NCBI RefSeq assembly: GCF_004348445.1
Contig: NZ_SMKV01000016.1
Location: 62,001 to 126,000 of the forward strand
DNA: 64,000 nt
DNA from: Saccharopolyspora aridisoli
GTDB taxonomy: Bacteria > Actinomycetota > Actinomycetes > Mycobacteriales > Pseudonocardiaceae
Direction: 5' to 3'
Positions 54,262-62,916 of the stretch are shown here, piece by piece (the first letter of the stretch is position 1; each line of letters starts with the position of its first letter). The position numbers were made by a program, and so were the translations under genes. The notes under the pieces were generated by a model, which saw nothing but the letters and a program-made list of their open reading frames with translations, made no database searches and had not been told where the DNA came from.

Positions 54262-55146
54262 ATGAGCTCGATCGCGTTCATCGGCCTGGGCGTCATGGGC
54301 AGCCCCATGGCCGTGCACCTCGCCTACGCCGGCCACGACGTGACCGGTTACAACCTCACGCCCGACAAGTACGGCCCGCTCGAGGCGGCGGGCGGGAGCC
54401 CGGCCGGCTCGATCGCCGAGGCCGTGGCGGGCGCTGAGATCGTCTGCGTGATGGTCCCCGACAGCCCCGACGTGCGCGACGTGCTCGCCGGTGAGGGCGG
54501 GGTCTTCGCCAACGCCAAGCCCGGCGCGCTGATCATCGACTTCTCCAGCATCCGCCCCGACGTCACCATCGAGCTCGCCGGTACGGCGGCCGAGAGGGGG
54601 TTCCGGCTGCTCGACGCCCCGGTCTCCGGTGGTGAGGCCGGCGCGAAGAACGCGGCGCTGTCCATCATGGTCGGTGGTTCCGAGGCGGACTTCGCCGCTG
54701 CGGCGGAGGTCTTCGACCACGTCGGCAAGACCGTCGTGCACGTCGGGCCGAGCGGTGCGGGTCAGACCGTCAAGGCCGCCAACCAGCTGATCGTGGCGTC
54801 GAACATCCAGGCGCTGGCGGAAGCCGTGGTGTTCGTCGAGTCCTACGGCGTGGACACCGAAGCCGCGCTGGAGGTCCTCGGCGGCGGGCTCGCCGGGTCG
54901 GCGGTGCTGGAGCAGAAGCGGCGGAACATGCTCGACCGCAACTTCGCCCCCGGTTTCCGCATCGACCTGCACCACAAGGACCTGGGCATCGTCACCGCCG
55001 CCGCCCGCGAATCCGGTGCGGTCGTGCCGCTGGGCTCGCTGCTCGCCCAGCTGATGGCCTCCGCTCGCGCCAACGGTGACGGCGGGCTCGACCACTCCGC
55101 GCTGCTGCGCGGCGTCGAACGACTCTCCGGTCTCAGCGACACCTGA
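54262..55146 (+). CDS. glxR: 2-hydroxy-3-oxopropionate (tartronate semialdehyde) reductase
   Basis: The 294-residue protein is a beta-hydroxyacid dehydrogenase. The N-terminal Rossmann motif is [17 protein letters not shown], the substrate loop [14 protein letters not shown], and the catalytic lysine is in [11 protein letters not shown]. It reduces tartronate semialdehyde to D-glycerate with NAD(P)H, using the product of Gcl encoded next. A GAGGAGG site precedes the ATG. Confidence 0.92.
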   Translation: MSSIAFIGLGVMGSPMAVHLAYAGHDVTGYNLTPDKYGPLEAAGGSPAGSIAEAVAGAEIVCVMVPDSPDVRDVLAGEGGVFANAKPGALIIDFSSIRPDVTIELAGTAAERGFRLLDAPVSGGEAGAKNAALSIMVGGSEADFAAAAEVFDHVGKTVVHVGPSGAGQTVKAANQLIVASNIQALAEAVVFVESYGVDTEAALEVLGGGLAGSAVLEQKRRNMLDRNFAPGFRIDLHHKDLGIVTAAARESGAVVPLGSLLAQLMASARANGDGGLDHSALLRGVERLSGLSDT

Positions 55147-55169
55147 CCCCAGCCGAAACGAGGACGAAC

Positions 55170-56945
55170 ATGACGCGCATGCGCACCGTCGACGCCGCCG
55201 CCCTCATCCTGGAGAAGGAGGGCGCCACGCAGACCTTCGGGCTGCCCGGCGCCGCGATCAACCCGTTCTACAGCGCCATGAAGGAGCACGGCGGCATCCG
55301 CCACGTGCTCGCCCGCCACGTCGAGGCCGCCTCGCACATGGCCGAGGGCTACACGCGGACCGAAGCGGGCAACATCGGCGTCTGCGTCGGCACCTCGGGG
55401 CCGGCGGGCACCGACATGATCACCGGGTTGTACTCCGCTTCGGCCGACTCGATTCCGATCCTGGCCATCACCGGCCAGGCCCCGGTCGCCAAGCTGCACA
55501 AGGAGGACTTCCAGGCGGTCGACATCCAGTCGGTGGCCCAGCCCGTCACCAAGTGGGCGGTGACCGTGCTGGAACCGGCCCAGGTCCCGGGCGCGTTCCA
55601 GAAGGCGTTCCAGCTGATGCGGTCGGGAAGGCCCGGTCCGGTGCTCCTCGACCTCCCGGTGGACGTGCAGCTGGCGGAGATCGAGTTCGACATCGGCACC
55701 TACGAGCCGCTTCCGGTCGCCACCCCGGCGGCGACCCGTGCACAGGTCGAGCACGCCCTGGAGATGCTCAACTCCGCGGAGCGGCCGCTGATCGTCGCCG
55801 GTGGCGGCGTCATCAACGCCGACGCCTCGGACCTGCTGGTGGAGTTCGCCGAGACGCTGGGCGTTCCGGTCGTGCCCACGTTGATGGGCTGGGGCACGAT
55901 GCCCGACGACCACCCGCTGGCGGCCGGCATGGTCGGTCTGCAGACCGCGCACCGCTACGGCAACGCGACGATGCTCGCGTCGGACTTCGTGCTCGGCATC
56001 GGCAACCGCTGGGCCAACCGGCACACCGGAGGTCTCGACACCTATCGCAAGGGCCGGACCTTCGTCCACGTCGACGTCGAGCCCACCCAGATCGGTCGGG
56101 TCTTCGCACCGGATTACGGCATCGTGTCCGACGCCCGGGCCGCGCTCGAGGTCTTCGTCGAGGTCGCGCGCGAATGGCGGGAGCAGGGCAGGCTCGCCGA
56201 TCGCGGTGCGTGGATCCGGGGGTGCCAGGACCGCAAGGCGGAGCTGCTGCGCAAGACCGACTTCGACGCCGCACCGATCAAGCCGCAGCGGGTGTACCAG
56301 GAGATGAACCGCGCGTTCGGCCCCGACACCCGCTACGTCTCCACGATCGGGCTCTCGCAGATCCAGGCCGCGCAGATGCTGCACGTCTACCGGCCGCGGC
56401 ACTGGATCAACGCGGGTCAGGCCGGTCCGCTGGGCTGGACGGTGCCCGCCGCCATCGGCGTGGCCACCGCCGACCCTGAGTCCGCAGTGGTCGCGGTCTC
56501 GGGCGACTACGACTTCCAGTTCCTGGTGGAGGAGCTCGCGGTCGGCGCGCAGTTCAACATCCCGTTCGTGCACGTGCTGATCAACAACGCCTACCTCGGG
56601 CTGATCCGGCAGGCGCAGCGCGGGTTCGACATGGACTACTGCGTGCAGCTGTCCTTCGACAACATCAACGCGCCGGATCTCGCCGGGTACGGCGTCGACC
56701 ACGTCAAGGTCGTCGAAGGGCTCGGCTGCAAGGCGCTGCGGGTGTTCGAGTCCGAGGGCATCTTCGATGCGCTGGAGCAGGCCAAGAAGCTCGTCGCCGA
56801 ACACCGGGTCCCGGTGGTGGTGGAGGTCGTGGTCGAGCGGGTCACCAACGTGTCGATGGGCACCGAGATCGACGCGGTCAACGAGTTCGAGGCGCTGGCC
56901 GAGTCCGGCGCCGACGCTCCGACCGCGGTGGCGGGCCGGTCGTGA
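55170..56945 (+). CDS. gcl: Glyoxylate carboligase
   Basis: The 591-residue ThDP enzyme condenses two glyoxylate molecules to tartronate semialdehyde and CO2. The N-terminal block reads [20 protein letters not shown] then [16 protein letters not shown]. The valine in RHV replaces the glutamate found in nearly all other ThDP enzymes and is the known mark of Gcl. The C-terminal ThDP motif is [18 protein letters not shown] through INNAYLGL. The length matches the family. Its stop overlaps the next start. Confidence 0.95.
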   Translation: MTRMRTVDAAALILEKEGATQTFGLPGAAINPFYSAMKEHGGIRHVLARHVEAASHMAEGYTRTEAGNIGVCVGTSGPAGTDMITGLYSASADSIPILAITGQAPVAKLHKEDFQAVDIQSVAQPVTKWAVTVLEPAQVPGAFQKAFQLMRSGRPGPVLLDLPVDVQLAEIEFDIGTYEPLPVATPAATRAQVEHALEMLNSAERPLIVAGGGVINADASDLLVEFAETLGVPVVPTLMGWGTMPDDHPLAAGMVGLQTAHRYGNATMLASDFVLGIGNRWANRHTGGLDTYRKGRTFVHVDVEPTQIGRVFAPDYGIVSDARAALEVFVEVAREWREQGRLADRGAWIRGCQDRKAELLRKTDFDAAPIKPQRVYQEMNRAFGPDTRYVSTIGLSQIQAAQMLHVYRPRHWINAGQAGPLGWTVPAAIGVATADPESAVVAVSGDYDFQFLVEELAVGAQFNIPFVHVLINNAYLGLIRQAQRGFDMDYCVQLSFDNINAPDLAGYGVDHVKVVEGLGCKALRVFESEGIFDALEQAKKLVAEHRVPVVVEVVVERVTNVSMGTEIDAVNEFEALAESGADAPTAVAGRS

Positions 56946-57781
56946 GACTGGTCAGGGTGGGCGGACCCGGTGCCGAGCGGCCGGGGGTGTTGGACGCTGC
57001 GGGCCTGGTCCGCGACGTTTCCGGGTTCGCCCACGACATCGACGGGGACCTGCTGGCCGATCCCGAACGCCTCGCGGCCATCGAAGCCGGTCGTGAGGCG
57101 CTCCCGGAGCTGTCCGCGAGGCGCTTCGGTCCGCCGATCGCGCCACCGGGCAAGGTCGTGGGCATCGGCCTGAACTACCGCTGCCACGCGGCGGCCGCAG
57201 GTGCCGAACTCCCGGCGGAGCCGATCGTGTTCCTCAAGCCCAGCAGCGGGATCACCGGTCCGAACGACGAGATCGTGCTTCCGCCCGGCAGCGCGCACAC
57301 CGACTGGGAGGTGGAGCTGGGCGTCGTGATCGGCACCCGGCTGCGCGCCTGCCCGGACCCGGCGGAGGCCTTGCGCTCGGTGGGCGGCTACGTCGCGGCC
57401 AACGACGTCACCGAGCGAGCGCACCTCCAGAGCGGGCCGACGTGGGTGCGCGGCAAGTGCCACGACACCTTCAGCCCGCTGGGCCCGTGGCTGGTCACCG
57501 CCGACGAGATCCCCGATCCGCAGGCCCTGCGCCTGGACCTGCGGGTGAACGGGACCCACCGCCAGCGGGGCCGCACGGCCGACATGGTCTTCAGCGTCGC
57601 TGAGCTGTTGTCGCACCTCAGCGGCCTGATGACGCTGCACCCGGGGGATCTGGTCCTCACCGGAACCCCGGCCGGGGTCGCGGCTTCGCACCCGGAGCCG
57701 CGTCCGTACCTCCGTCCGCGCGACGTGGTCGACCTCGAGGTCCAGCACCTCGGGCGCCAGCGCACCACGGTGCGGGGATAG
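56942..57781 (+). CDS. Fumarylacetoacetate hydrolase family protein
   Basis: The 279-residue protein starts at GTG 56942, overlapping the gcl stop. FAH-family metal and active-site blocks are seen: [47 protein letters not shown] and [16 protein letters not shown]. Members act as acylpyruvases, oxaloacetate decarboxylases or hydrolases in aromatic breakdown. Its role in a glyoxylate operon is not obvious. A hairpin terminator follows immediately. Confidence 0.88.
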   Translation: MRLVRVGGPGAERPGVLDAAGLVRDVSGFAHDIDGDLLADPERLAAIEAGREALPELSARRFGPPIAPPGKVVGIGLNYRCHAAAAGAELPAEPIVFLKPSSGITGPNDEIVLPPGSAHTDWEVELGVVIGTRLRACPDPAEALRSVGGYVAANDVTERAHLQSGPTWVRGKCHDTFSPLGPWLVTADEIPDPQALRLDLRVNGTHRQRGRTADMVFSVAELLSHLSGLMTLHPGDLVLTGTPAGVAASHPEPRPYLRPRDVVDLEVQHLGRQRTTVRG

Positions 57782-57790
57782 GGGCCCGGG

Positions 57791-57828
57791 GCGGGAGGCG
57801 AGCGCACTGCCGGGCGCGACCCTCCCGC
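57791..57828 (+). terminator. Hairpin terminator of the glyoxylate operon
   Basis: GCGGGAGG (57791-57798) pairs with CCTCCCGC (57821-57828) over 8 bp. It starts 9 bp after the FAH-family stop codon. No U-tract is present. Confidence 0.55.
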
Positions 57829-58093
57829 TCCGGGAGCACCCAGCACCGCAGCCGGCTTCCGGTGAGTCCAGCGCCGCGCGGCACGTCACCGAAGAGCTGC
57901 CCACGCCCCGACACCCGAGGTGACCGGAGCTCCACGTGGCGGTCAGCGGCTGGACCCTCGACCTCTCCGCGGCGCTGGCCGGTCTGCCGATTTCCGTGGA
58001 CTGGCCGGCGTTCGGCGTGCGCCTGCGGCCCGGCCCGGGTCCGCGGAGCTTCGGTACGGTGGTGAGGAAGAGATCGTCGGTGAGGAGCGGGGC
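57829..58093. other. Intergenic region before the PH-domain gene
   Basis: No gene is convincing here. A possible -10 box TACGGT lies at 58055-58060 and a GAGGAG site precedes ATG 58094. Confidence 0.4.
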
Positions 58094-58471
58094 ATGGGTC
58101 TGTTCGGCGGGATGATGGGCAACGCCTCGGGGATCGACCCCCGGGCGGCGGCGAAGGAGTTCGGGCGCCTGCTGGCGCAGGACGAGCAGATCCACGCCGC
58201 CTACCAGCTGATCCGGGACTCGCTGATCTTCACCGATCGGCGCCTGATCCTCGTCGACAAGCAAGGCGTGACCGGCCGGAAGACCGAGTACCACTCGATC
58301 CCGTACCGCAGCATCACCCACTTCTCCGTCGAGACCGCAGGCACTTTCGACCTCGACGCCGAGCTCAAGATCTGGATCTCCAGCACTGCCGAGCCGCTCT
58401 CGCAGCAGTTCGGCAAGGGCGTCGACGTCTACGAGGTGCAGGCTCTGCTGGCCGCCTTCGTCGCGCGCTGA
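58094..58471 (+). CDS. Bacterial PH-domain protein
   Basis: From ATG 58094, after GAGGAGCGGG, the protein is 125 residues. It matches the bacterial PH (YvlB/bPH) family: LLAQDEQIHAAYQLIRDSLI, FTDRRLILVDKQGVTGRKTE, YHSIPYRSITHFSVETAGTF and LDAELKIWISS. Such proteins are small cytoplasmic oligomers of unknown function. Longer readings upstream lack coding character. Confidence 0.87.
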   Translation: MGLFGGMMGNASGIDPRAAAKEFGRLLAQDEQIHAAYQLIRDSLIFTDRRLILVDKQGVTGRKTEYHSIPYRSITHFSVETAGTFDLDAELKIWISSTAEPLSQQFGKGVDVYEVQALLAAFVAR

Positions 58472-59222
58472 TCCACCGGGTCCGGACGTCGATCTCCTGG
58501 ACTGCTGGCACTCCTACCTCGGGCCCTACGACCCCACGCCCGGTGAGTGCGTCCACGCCGGCTTCCCTCCTGCGGAGGTCTTCGGGCACCGCAGGAGGCG
58601 AACTCTTCGCGAGGACGGCTCGGTGGTGCGCCTGTTCGCGGCCGGAGCCTGCGCGTTCACCATCGCCACCGACCGCAAGGACTACGCCTCGACCTCCAGC
58701 TCGGGGAAGCGTCGTGCATCGGCCGCCGCGTCGGAGTTCGCGCCGCACCCGCCGATCCAACGGCGATGCGGATCGCGATCGAGCACGGCCGCTCGAATCC
58801 ACGCCATGGAGTGAGCGTGTGCACTGGGTCGTGCGGTTCGGGTGCGTTTGACTTAATGTCGATCGCGCGTGATCGAATTGCGAGAGGTGCGAGATTCTTC
58901 TGCCAATCGCATCGCGACTGGCTCGGCAGGTGCGAGCGAATTGTCGGACGTGGGGCGCCACGTGCATGCCCGTCTTGCAGGGACGATCTTGGAGGTGCGG
59001 CGTGCCGGACCACGGTAGGCGGAAGATCCACCGCTGCACCGGATCCACGGGGAGAACGCCCGGCCTGACCAGTGTCGGCTCGCGAGAAATCCGACTCGCG
59101 GGTCCGAGCTGCTCGGCGAGATCGTTTCACCGAATCCGCCGCACCGCCTTAATCGCGCCGTTCGATTGATCAATTTTCGAACGGACCTCCTATTAATTCC
59201 TCGACCTTGCGCGAGTGCGATT
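58472..59222. other. Gene-poor region before the gtr-like operon
   Basis: This 751-bp stretch has no intact gene that I trust. One plus frame at 58473-58680 reads LLDCWHSYLGPYDPTPGECV, HAGFPPAEVFGHRRRRTL and DGSVVRLFAAGACAFTIATD. That looks coding, but it has no start codon and decays afterwards; it may be a remnant. The last 100 bases are clearly less GC-rich and contain a quasi-palindrome (59159-59183), probably the promoter region of the next operon. Confidence 0.4.
59159..59183. promoter_or_regulatory. AT-rich quasi-palindrome upstream of the gtr-like operon
   Basis: The outer arms CGTTCGA (59159-59165) and TCGAACG (59177-59183) flank an inner perfect palindrome ATTGATCAAT (59165-59174). 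It ends 39 bp before the glycosyltransferase start. It could be an operator or a leader hairpin. No regulator gene is adjacent. Confidence 0.45.
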
Positions 59223-60266
59223 ATGGATCTTTCTGTGGTGATTCCGTGCTTCAACGAGGAGCGCGGTTTGAAGGAGCTCCGCGATGAGCTCAACGCTGTG
59301 CTTCCCGCGCTCGTGAGCCGGTACGAGGTCGTGCTCGTCGACGACGGCAGCACCGACGGCACGCTCGAGGAGGCCCGCCGGCTGAGCAGCCTGGACCCGC
59401 GGTACCGGTACCTGTCGTTGAGCCGCAACTTCGGCAAGGAGGGGGCCATGCTCGCCGGGATCCGGGAGGCGGCCGGCGACCGGGTCCTGATCATGGACGC
59501 CGACCTGCAGCACCCGGCGTGGCTGATCGCGGACATGCTCGAGCTGCTCGATTCCGGCCACGACCAAGTCGTCGCGCGCCGCGACCGGCACGGGGAACCG
59601 CGCGTCAGGTCACTGCTGTCGAAGCTGTACTACATCGGGGTGAACAAGCTCGCGGACGTCCAGCTCGAGGACGGGGTGGGCGACTTCCGGGTGCTCTCCC
59701 GCCGGGCGGTCGACGCGATGCTGGCCATGCCGGAGAGCAACCGGTTCTCCAAGGGGCTGTTCGCCTACGTGGGTTTCCAGACCGCGACCGTTCCGTACCG
59801 CAACGTCACCCGCAAGTACGACCGGTCCTGCTTCAGCTTCGGCAAGCTCGTCAACTACGGGATCGACGGCGTGGTCTCGTTCAACAGCAAACCGCTCCGC
59901 GCGGCGGTGTACCTGGGCAGCCTGGTCACGCTGCTGGCCTTCGTCTACGCCGTGTACGTGATCTTCCGCGCGTTGGCCGGTTATCCGGGTGTTCCGGGAT
60001 ACGCGACGCTGATGGTGGGCATCACCGGGTTCGGTGGGATGCAGCTGCTGCTGCTGGGCGTGGTCGGCGAGTACGTCGGACGCATCTACCTCGAATCGAA
60101 GAATCGACCGCCCTACTTCATCAAGGAGTCCGGTGGTTCGGTGATGCCTCCCGCGCAGGAAGGCTCGGACAGCGCCCCGAGGATGATCGTGCCCCGGCGC
60201 CCCTCCGACGGCCCGCTGGTCGCCGACCCCGGCACGGGCAACGGAGGGCAGCAGTGCGCGGACTGA
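59223..60266 (+). CDS. GT2 polyprenyl-phosphate glycosyltransferase (GtrB-like)
   Basis: The 347-residue protein starts MDLSVVIPCFNEERGLKELR. The GT2 domain has VLVDDGSTDGTLEEA, MDADLQHPAWLI (the DxD region) and RNFGKEGAMLAGIREAAGD. Two membrane helices follow at about residues 225-290 (YLGSLVTLLAFVYAVYVIFR and GFGGMQLLLLGVVGEYVGRIY). This is the plan of GtrB and of enzymes that load a sugar onto polyprenyl phosphate. A proline- and glycine-rich tail is extra. The ATG at 59223 is preferred over upstream starts in a non-coding part. Confidence 0.9.
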   Translation: MDLSVVIPCFNEERGLKELRDELNAVLPALVSRYEVVLVDDGSTDGTLEEARRLSSLDPRYRYLSLSRNFGKEGAMLAGIREAAGDRVLIMDADLQHPAWLIADMLELLDSGHDQVVARRDRHGEPRVRSLLSKLYYIGVNKLADVQLEDGVGDFRVLSRRAVDAMLAMPESNRFSKGLFAYVGFQTATVPYRNVTRKYDRSCFSFGKLVNYGIDGVVSFNSKPLRAAVYLGSLVTLLAFVYAVYVIFRALAGYPGVPGYATLMVGITGFGGMQLLLLGVVGEYVGRIYLESKNRPPYFIKESGGSVMPPAQEGSDSAPRMIVPRRPSDGPLVADPGTGNGGQQCAD

Positions 60267-60685
60267 ACGAACCCGGCAGGTTCGCGCGCTTCGTGGGGGT
60301 GGGGGCCGTGAACACGGTCGTGCACTACTCGGTCTACCTCGCGACGTGGCCGCTGGTCGGATACCTGGTCGCGCACGTGCTCGCCACGATCGCGGCGATG
60401 TCGGTGTCCTACGTGCTCAACTGCCGGTACACCTTCCGCGTCCGGCCGCGGCTGCGGACCTTCCTGCTCTACCCGGTGTCGAACTGCGTCAACCTAGGGC
60501 TCAGCGCCGCCGCGATGTGGCTGCTGGTCGAAGTGGTCGGCATCCACCCGTTGCTGGCGACCGTGCTCGGCGGCCTGGTGGCCACCCCGGCCACCTACCT
60601 GGTGAGCCGCCTGGTCCTGACCTCCCGGAACCGCTCGCTCCGCCCTGGGCCCGATGAGTCGTTGCGGATGGGGAGGACATCGTGA
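60254..60685 (+). CDS. GtrA-family membrane protein (lipid-linked sugar flippase)
   Basis: The 143-residue protein starts at GTG 60254 inside the previous gene, after GGAGGGCA. It has four membrane helices and the GtrA blocks RFARFVGVGAVNTVVHYSVY, MSVSYVLNCRYTFRVRPRL and LVATPATYLVSRLVL. GtrA proteins are thought to flip polyprenyl-phosphate sugars across the membrane. It links the GT2 gene before it and the large membrane protein after it. Confidence 0.88.
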   Translation: MRGLNEPGRFARFVGVGAVNTVVHYSVYLATWPLVGYLVAHVLATIAAMSVSYVLNCRYTFRVRPRLRTFLLYPVSNCVNLGLSAAAMWLLVEVVGIHPLLATVLGGLVATPATYLVSRLVLTSRNRSLRPGPDESLRMGRTS

Positions 60686-62916
60686 CGCAAGCTGTCGCTG
60701 TCGCTCCGGCCGAGAACGTGAAGCCTCACGGGGCCGATGCCGCCCGCGGTCCCGGTCGGGTGTCGGCGCCGTTGATCACCTGCCTCCTCGTGGCCGCCCT
60801 GGCGCAGCTGCCCGTCCTGCGCCCGGGGTGGTTCTACTTCGCCGACGACTCGGCCACTCAAGTCCTGCCCATGTGGTACCACCTGGGCCACCAGGTGCGG
60901 AACGGGACCTGGCCGCCGGTGCTGGACCCGGACCTGCTGATGGGCGGGAACCTCGCCGCCGAAACGCTGTACGGCATCTGGAACCCGGTCAACGCCGTGG
61001 TGTGGGTGGGGGTTTCGTTCGCCGCGGACGTGGGGGTCGCCGGCATCGTCGTGCGGACGGTCGCGCTCGCGGCGGTCGCGCTGGGCTGCTACCTGCTGTG
61101 CCGCGAGTACGGAGCCGCCCGGTGGTCGGCGAGCGCGCTCGCCACCGCGCTGCCGCTGACCGGTTCGCTGCTGCACTTCGACGCCGCGAAGTGGCCCGCC
61201 GCGCTCCTGGCGTTCGTGTGGGTTCCGTTCGTCTGGCTGGTCGCGCGCCGCATGGTGCGCGGTCGCACCAACGCCTTCTGGATCTTCCTGCTCGGAGCGC
61301 TCGCGGTGACCGCGGGAAACCCCTACGGCCTGCTCGGTGTGTGCGTGGTCCTCGCGGCCCTGCTGATCGAGGCCGGGTTGCTGCGGCGATGGGCAGCGGC
61401 CTACCGGCTCGTGCTCGTCTCGGCGGCGATCGCGGCGGTCGTGCCGCTGGTGTACCTGCCGCTGGTGCGCACCGCGCACATGACCTGGCGCAGCACCTCT
61501 GGCGGCATCCACAACAGCGGTGGGCTCGCGCCGCACCTGGACGATCTGCTCAACCTCAGCATGCCGACCTACGTCCCCGCCATTCCCGGTGTGGGTGTGC
61601 CCGCGGTGTACTTCTGCTGGTTCGCGGTCCCGCTTGCGTTCTGGTGCGACTGGTCGGTGTTGCGCAGGCGGTCGCGCGAGCTCGCCGGGCCCTTGGTGAT
61701 CGCGGTCGTGTACCTGCTGGTCGTCCTGGGACCGTCCGAGGTGTGGATGTTCCGCTGGCCGCTGCGGGTGGTTCACTACGGCTACCTCGCCCTGGCCGTG
61801 CTGCTGGCCGTGGTGCTGGCCGCCGGGCTACGGCTGGATCGCCCGCGTGCTCGTGCGGCTGCCACGGCTGTCTTCCTGCTGTTGGCGGTGTACTTCAGCG
61901 CCGAGCGCAGTCCGGGTCTGGTGACGCTGCGCCGCGCGGTGCTCATCTCGCTCCTCATCGGACTGCTGGTCACCGCGGGCTTGGCCCTCTACCGCGCGCG
62001 CGGGAGCAAGCCGCTGGTCGCGGTGCTGCAGGTGGGCACCGCGCTCACCTTCTGCGCGCAGTGCTTGTGGTTCATCGGCGGCGGTGCCGACTTGCAGTAC
62101 TACTTCCCGAGTTCTCCGGAGCAGATGCGGGAGAACTACGCCGGACGTTACGAGGGGCGCGTGCTGCAGATCGCCGACACCGCGCTCAACGAGCCGGGCC
62201 CTGGGGAGGAATCGCGCGAGATGTGGCGCGACATGACCATGGGCAACGCCTTCCTCCTGTCCGGTGTGGACGGTCTCGGCTCGTACACCGGGATCGGTTT
62301 CCGCGAGCTGACCGACGTGCTGTGCATGCGCTACGACGGATCGTCGTGCCCGGCGGCCTACGACGCGCTGTGGCGCCCCCCGCCCGGTGCGGACGTCCGG
62401 CTCGCGGACCTCCTGCTGCTGGACACGGTCGTCGTCCAACACGAGATCGTCCCGCAGCCGGTCGTGCCGGAGGGCTGGCACCTCGTCGAGCGGAACTCCC
62501 GGATCAGCGTCCTGCGGCGGGATGTCCCGGCCTCAGCCGGAACGGGACACCTCAGCTGGGCCTCGCCGCACCTGCGAGTGGTCTCCGACGTCTCCGACGG
62601 GCCGCGCACCGAAGGGGTCGACGTCCTCCGAAGCGGCGGAGGGGCCGGGCGGCTGGTCTTCGCGAGGATGGCTTGGCCCGGCTACACCGCGACCTGGAAC
62701 GGCTCCGAGGTTCCCGCTCACGCCGGGCCCGCCGGCCTGCTGGAAGTCGCGTTGCCCGCTGGGCCGCCAGGGCCGGGGCGGTTGGAACTCACCTGGACGC
62801 CGCCGAGCATGCGCTTGGGGCTCGGGTCCGCGGCGGGCGGCGCGCTGCTCGCCGCGGGCGTCGGGATCCAGCAGGTCACCGCACGTCGCCGGGAGTCCGC
62901 CGGAGCTCCTCGATGA
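60682..62916 (+). CDS. Large polytopic membrane protein, probable GT-C glycosyltransferase
   Basis: The 744-residue protein starts at a GTG overlapping the GtrA stop. It has about 12 membrane helices followed by an extracytoplasmic C-terminal part of about 250 residues and a final helix (LGSAAGGALLAAGVGIQQV). An early periplasmic loop reads GWFYFADDSATQVLPMWYHL, with an acidic pair where GT-C enzymes keep their catalytic Asp. The overall plan resembles YfhO-type proteins. In gtr systems the third gene attaches the flipped sugar to the surface polymer, so that role is inferred. Confidence 0.8.
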   Translation: MTQAVAVAPAENVKPHGADAARGPGRVSAPLITCLLVAALAQLPVLRPGWFYFADDSATQVLPMWYHLGHQVRNGTWPPVLDPDLLMGGNLAAETLYGIWNPVNAVVWVGVSFAADVGVAGIVVRTVALAAVALGCYLLCREYGAARWSASALATALPLTGSLLHFDAAKWPAALLAFVWVPFVWLVARRMVRGRTNAFWIFLLGALAVTAGNPYGLLGVCVVLAALLIEAGLLRRWAAAYRLVLVSAAIAAVVPLVYLPLVRTAHMTWRSTSGGIHNSGGLAPHLDDLLNLSMPTYVPAIPGVGVPAVYFCWFAVPLAFWCDWSVLRRRSRELAGPLVIAVVYLLVVLGPSEVWMFRWPLRVVHYGYLALAVLLAVVLAAGLRLDRPRARAAATAVFLLLAVYFSAERSPGLVTLRRAVLISLLIGLLVTAGLALYRARGSKPLVAVLQVGTALTFCAQCLWFIGGGADLQYYFPSSPEQMRENYAGRYEGRVLQIADTALNEPGPGEESREMWRDMTMGNAFLLSGVDGLGSYTGIGFRELTDVLCMRYDGSSCPAAYDALWRPPPGADVRLADLLLLDTVVVQHEIVPQPVVPEGWHLVERNSRISVLRRDVPASAGTGHLSWASPHLRVVSDVSDGPRTEGVDVLRSGGGAGRLVFARMAWPGYTATWNGSEVPAHAGPAGLLEVALPAGPPGPGRLELTWTPPSMRLGLGSAAGGALLAAGVGIQQVTARRRESAGAPR

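Noticed and set aside
54843-56804. A 653-codon frame antisense to gcl
   Set aside because: It arises from third-position GC bias opposite a highly conserved ThDP enzyme.
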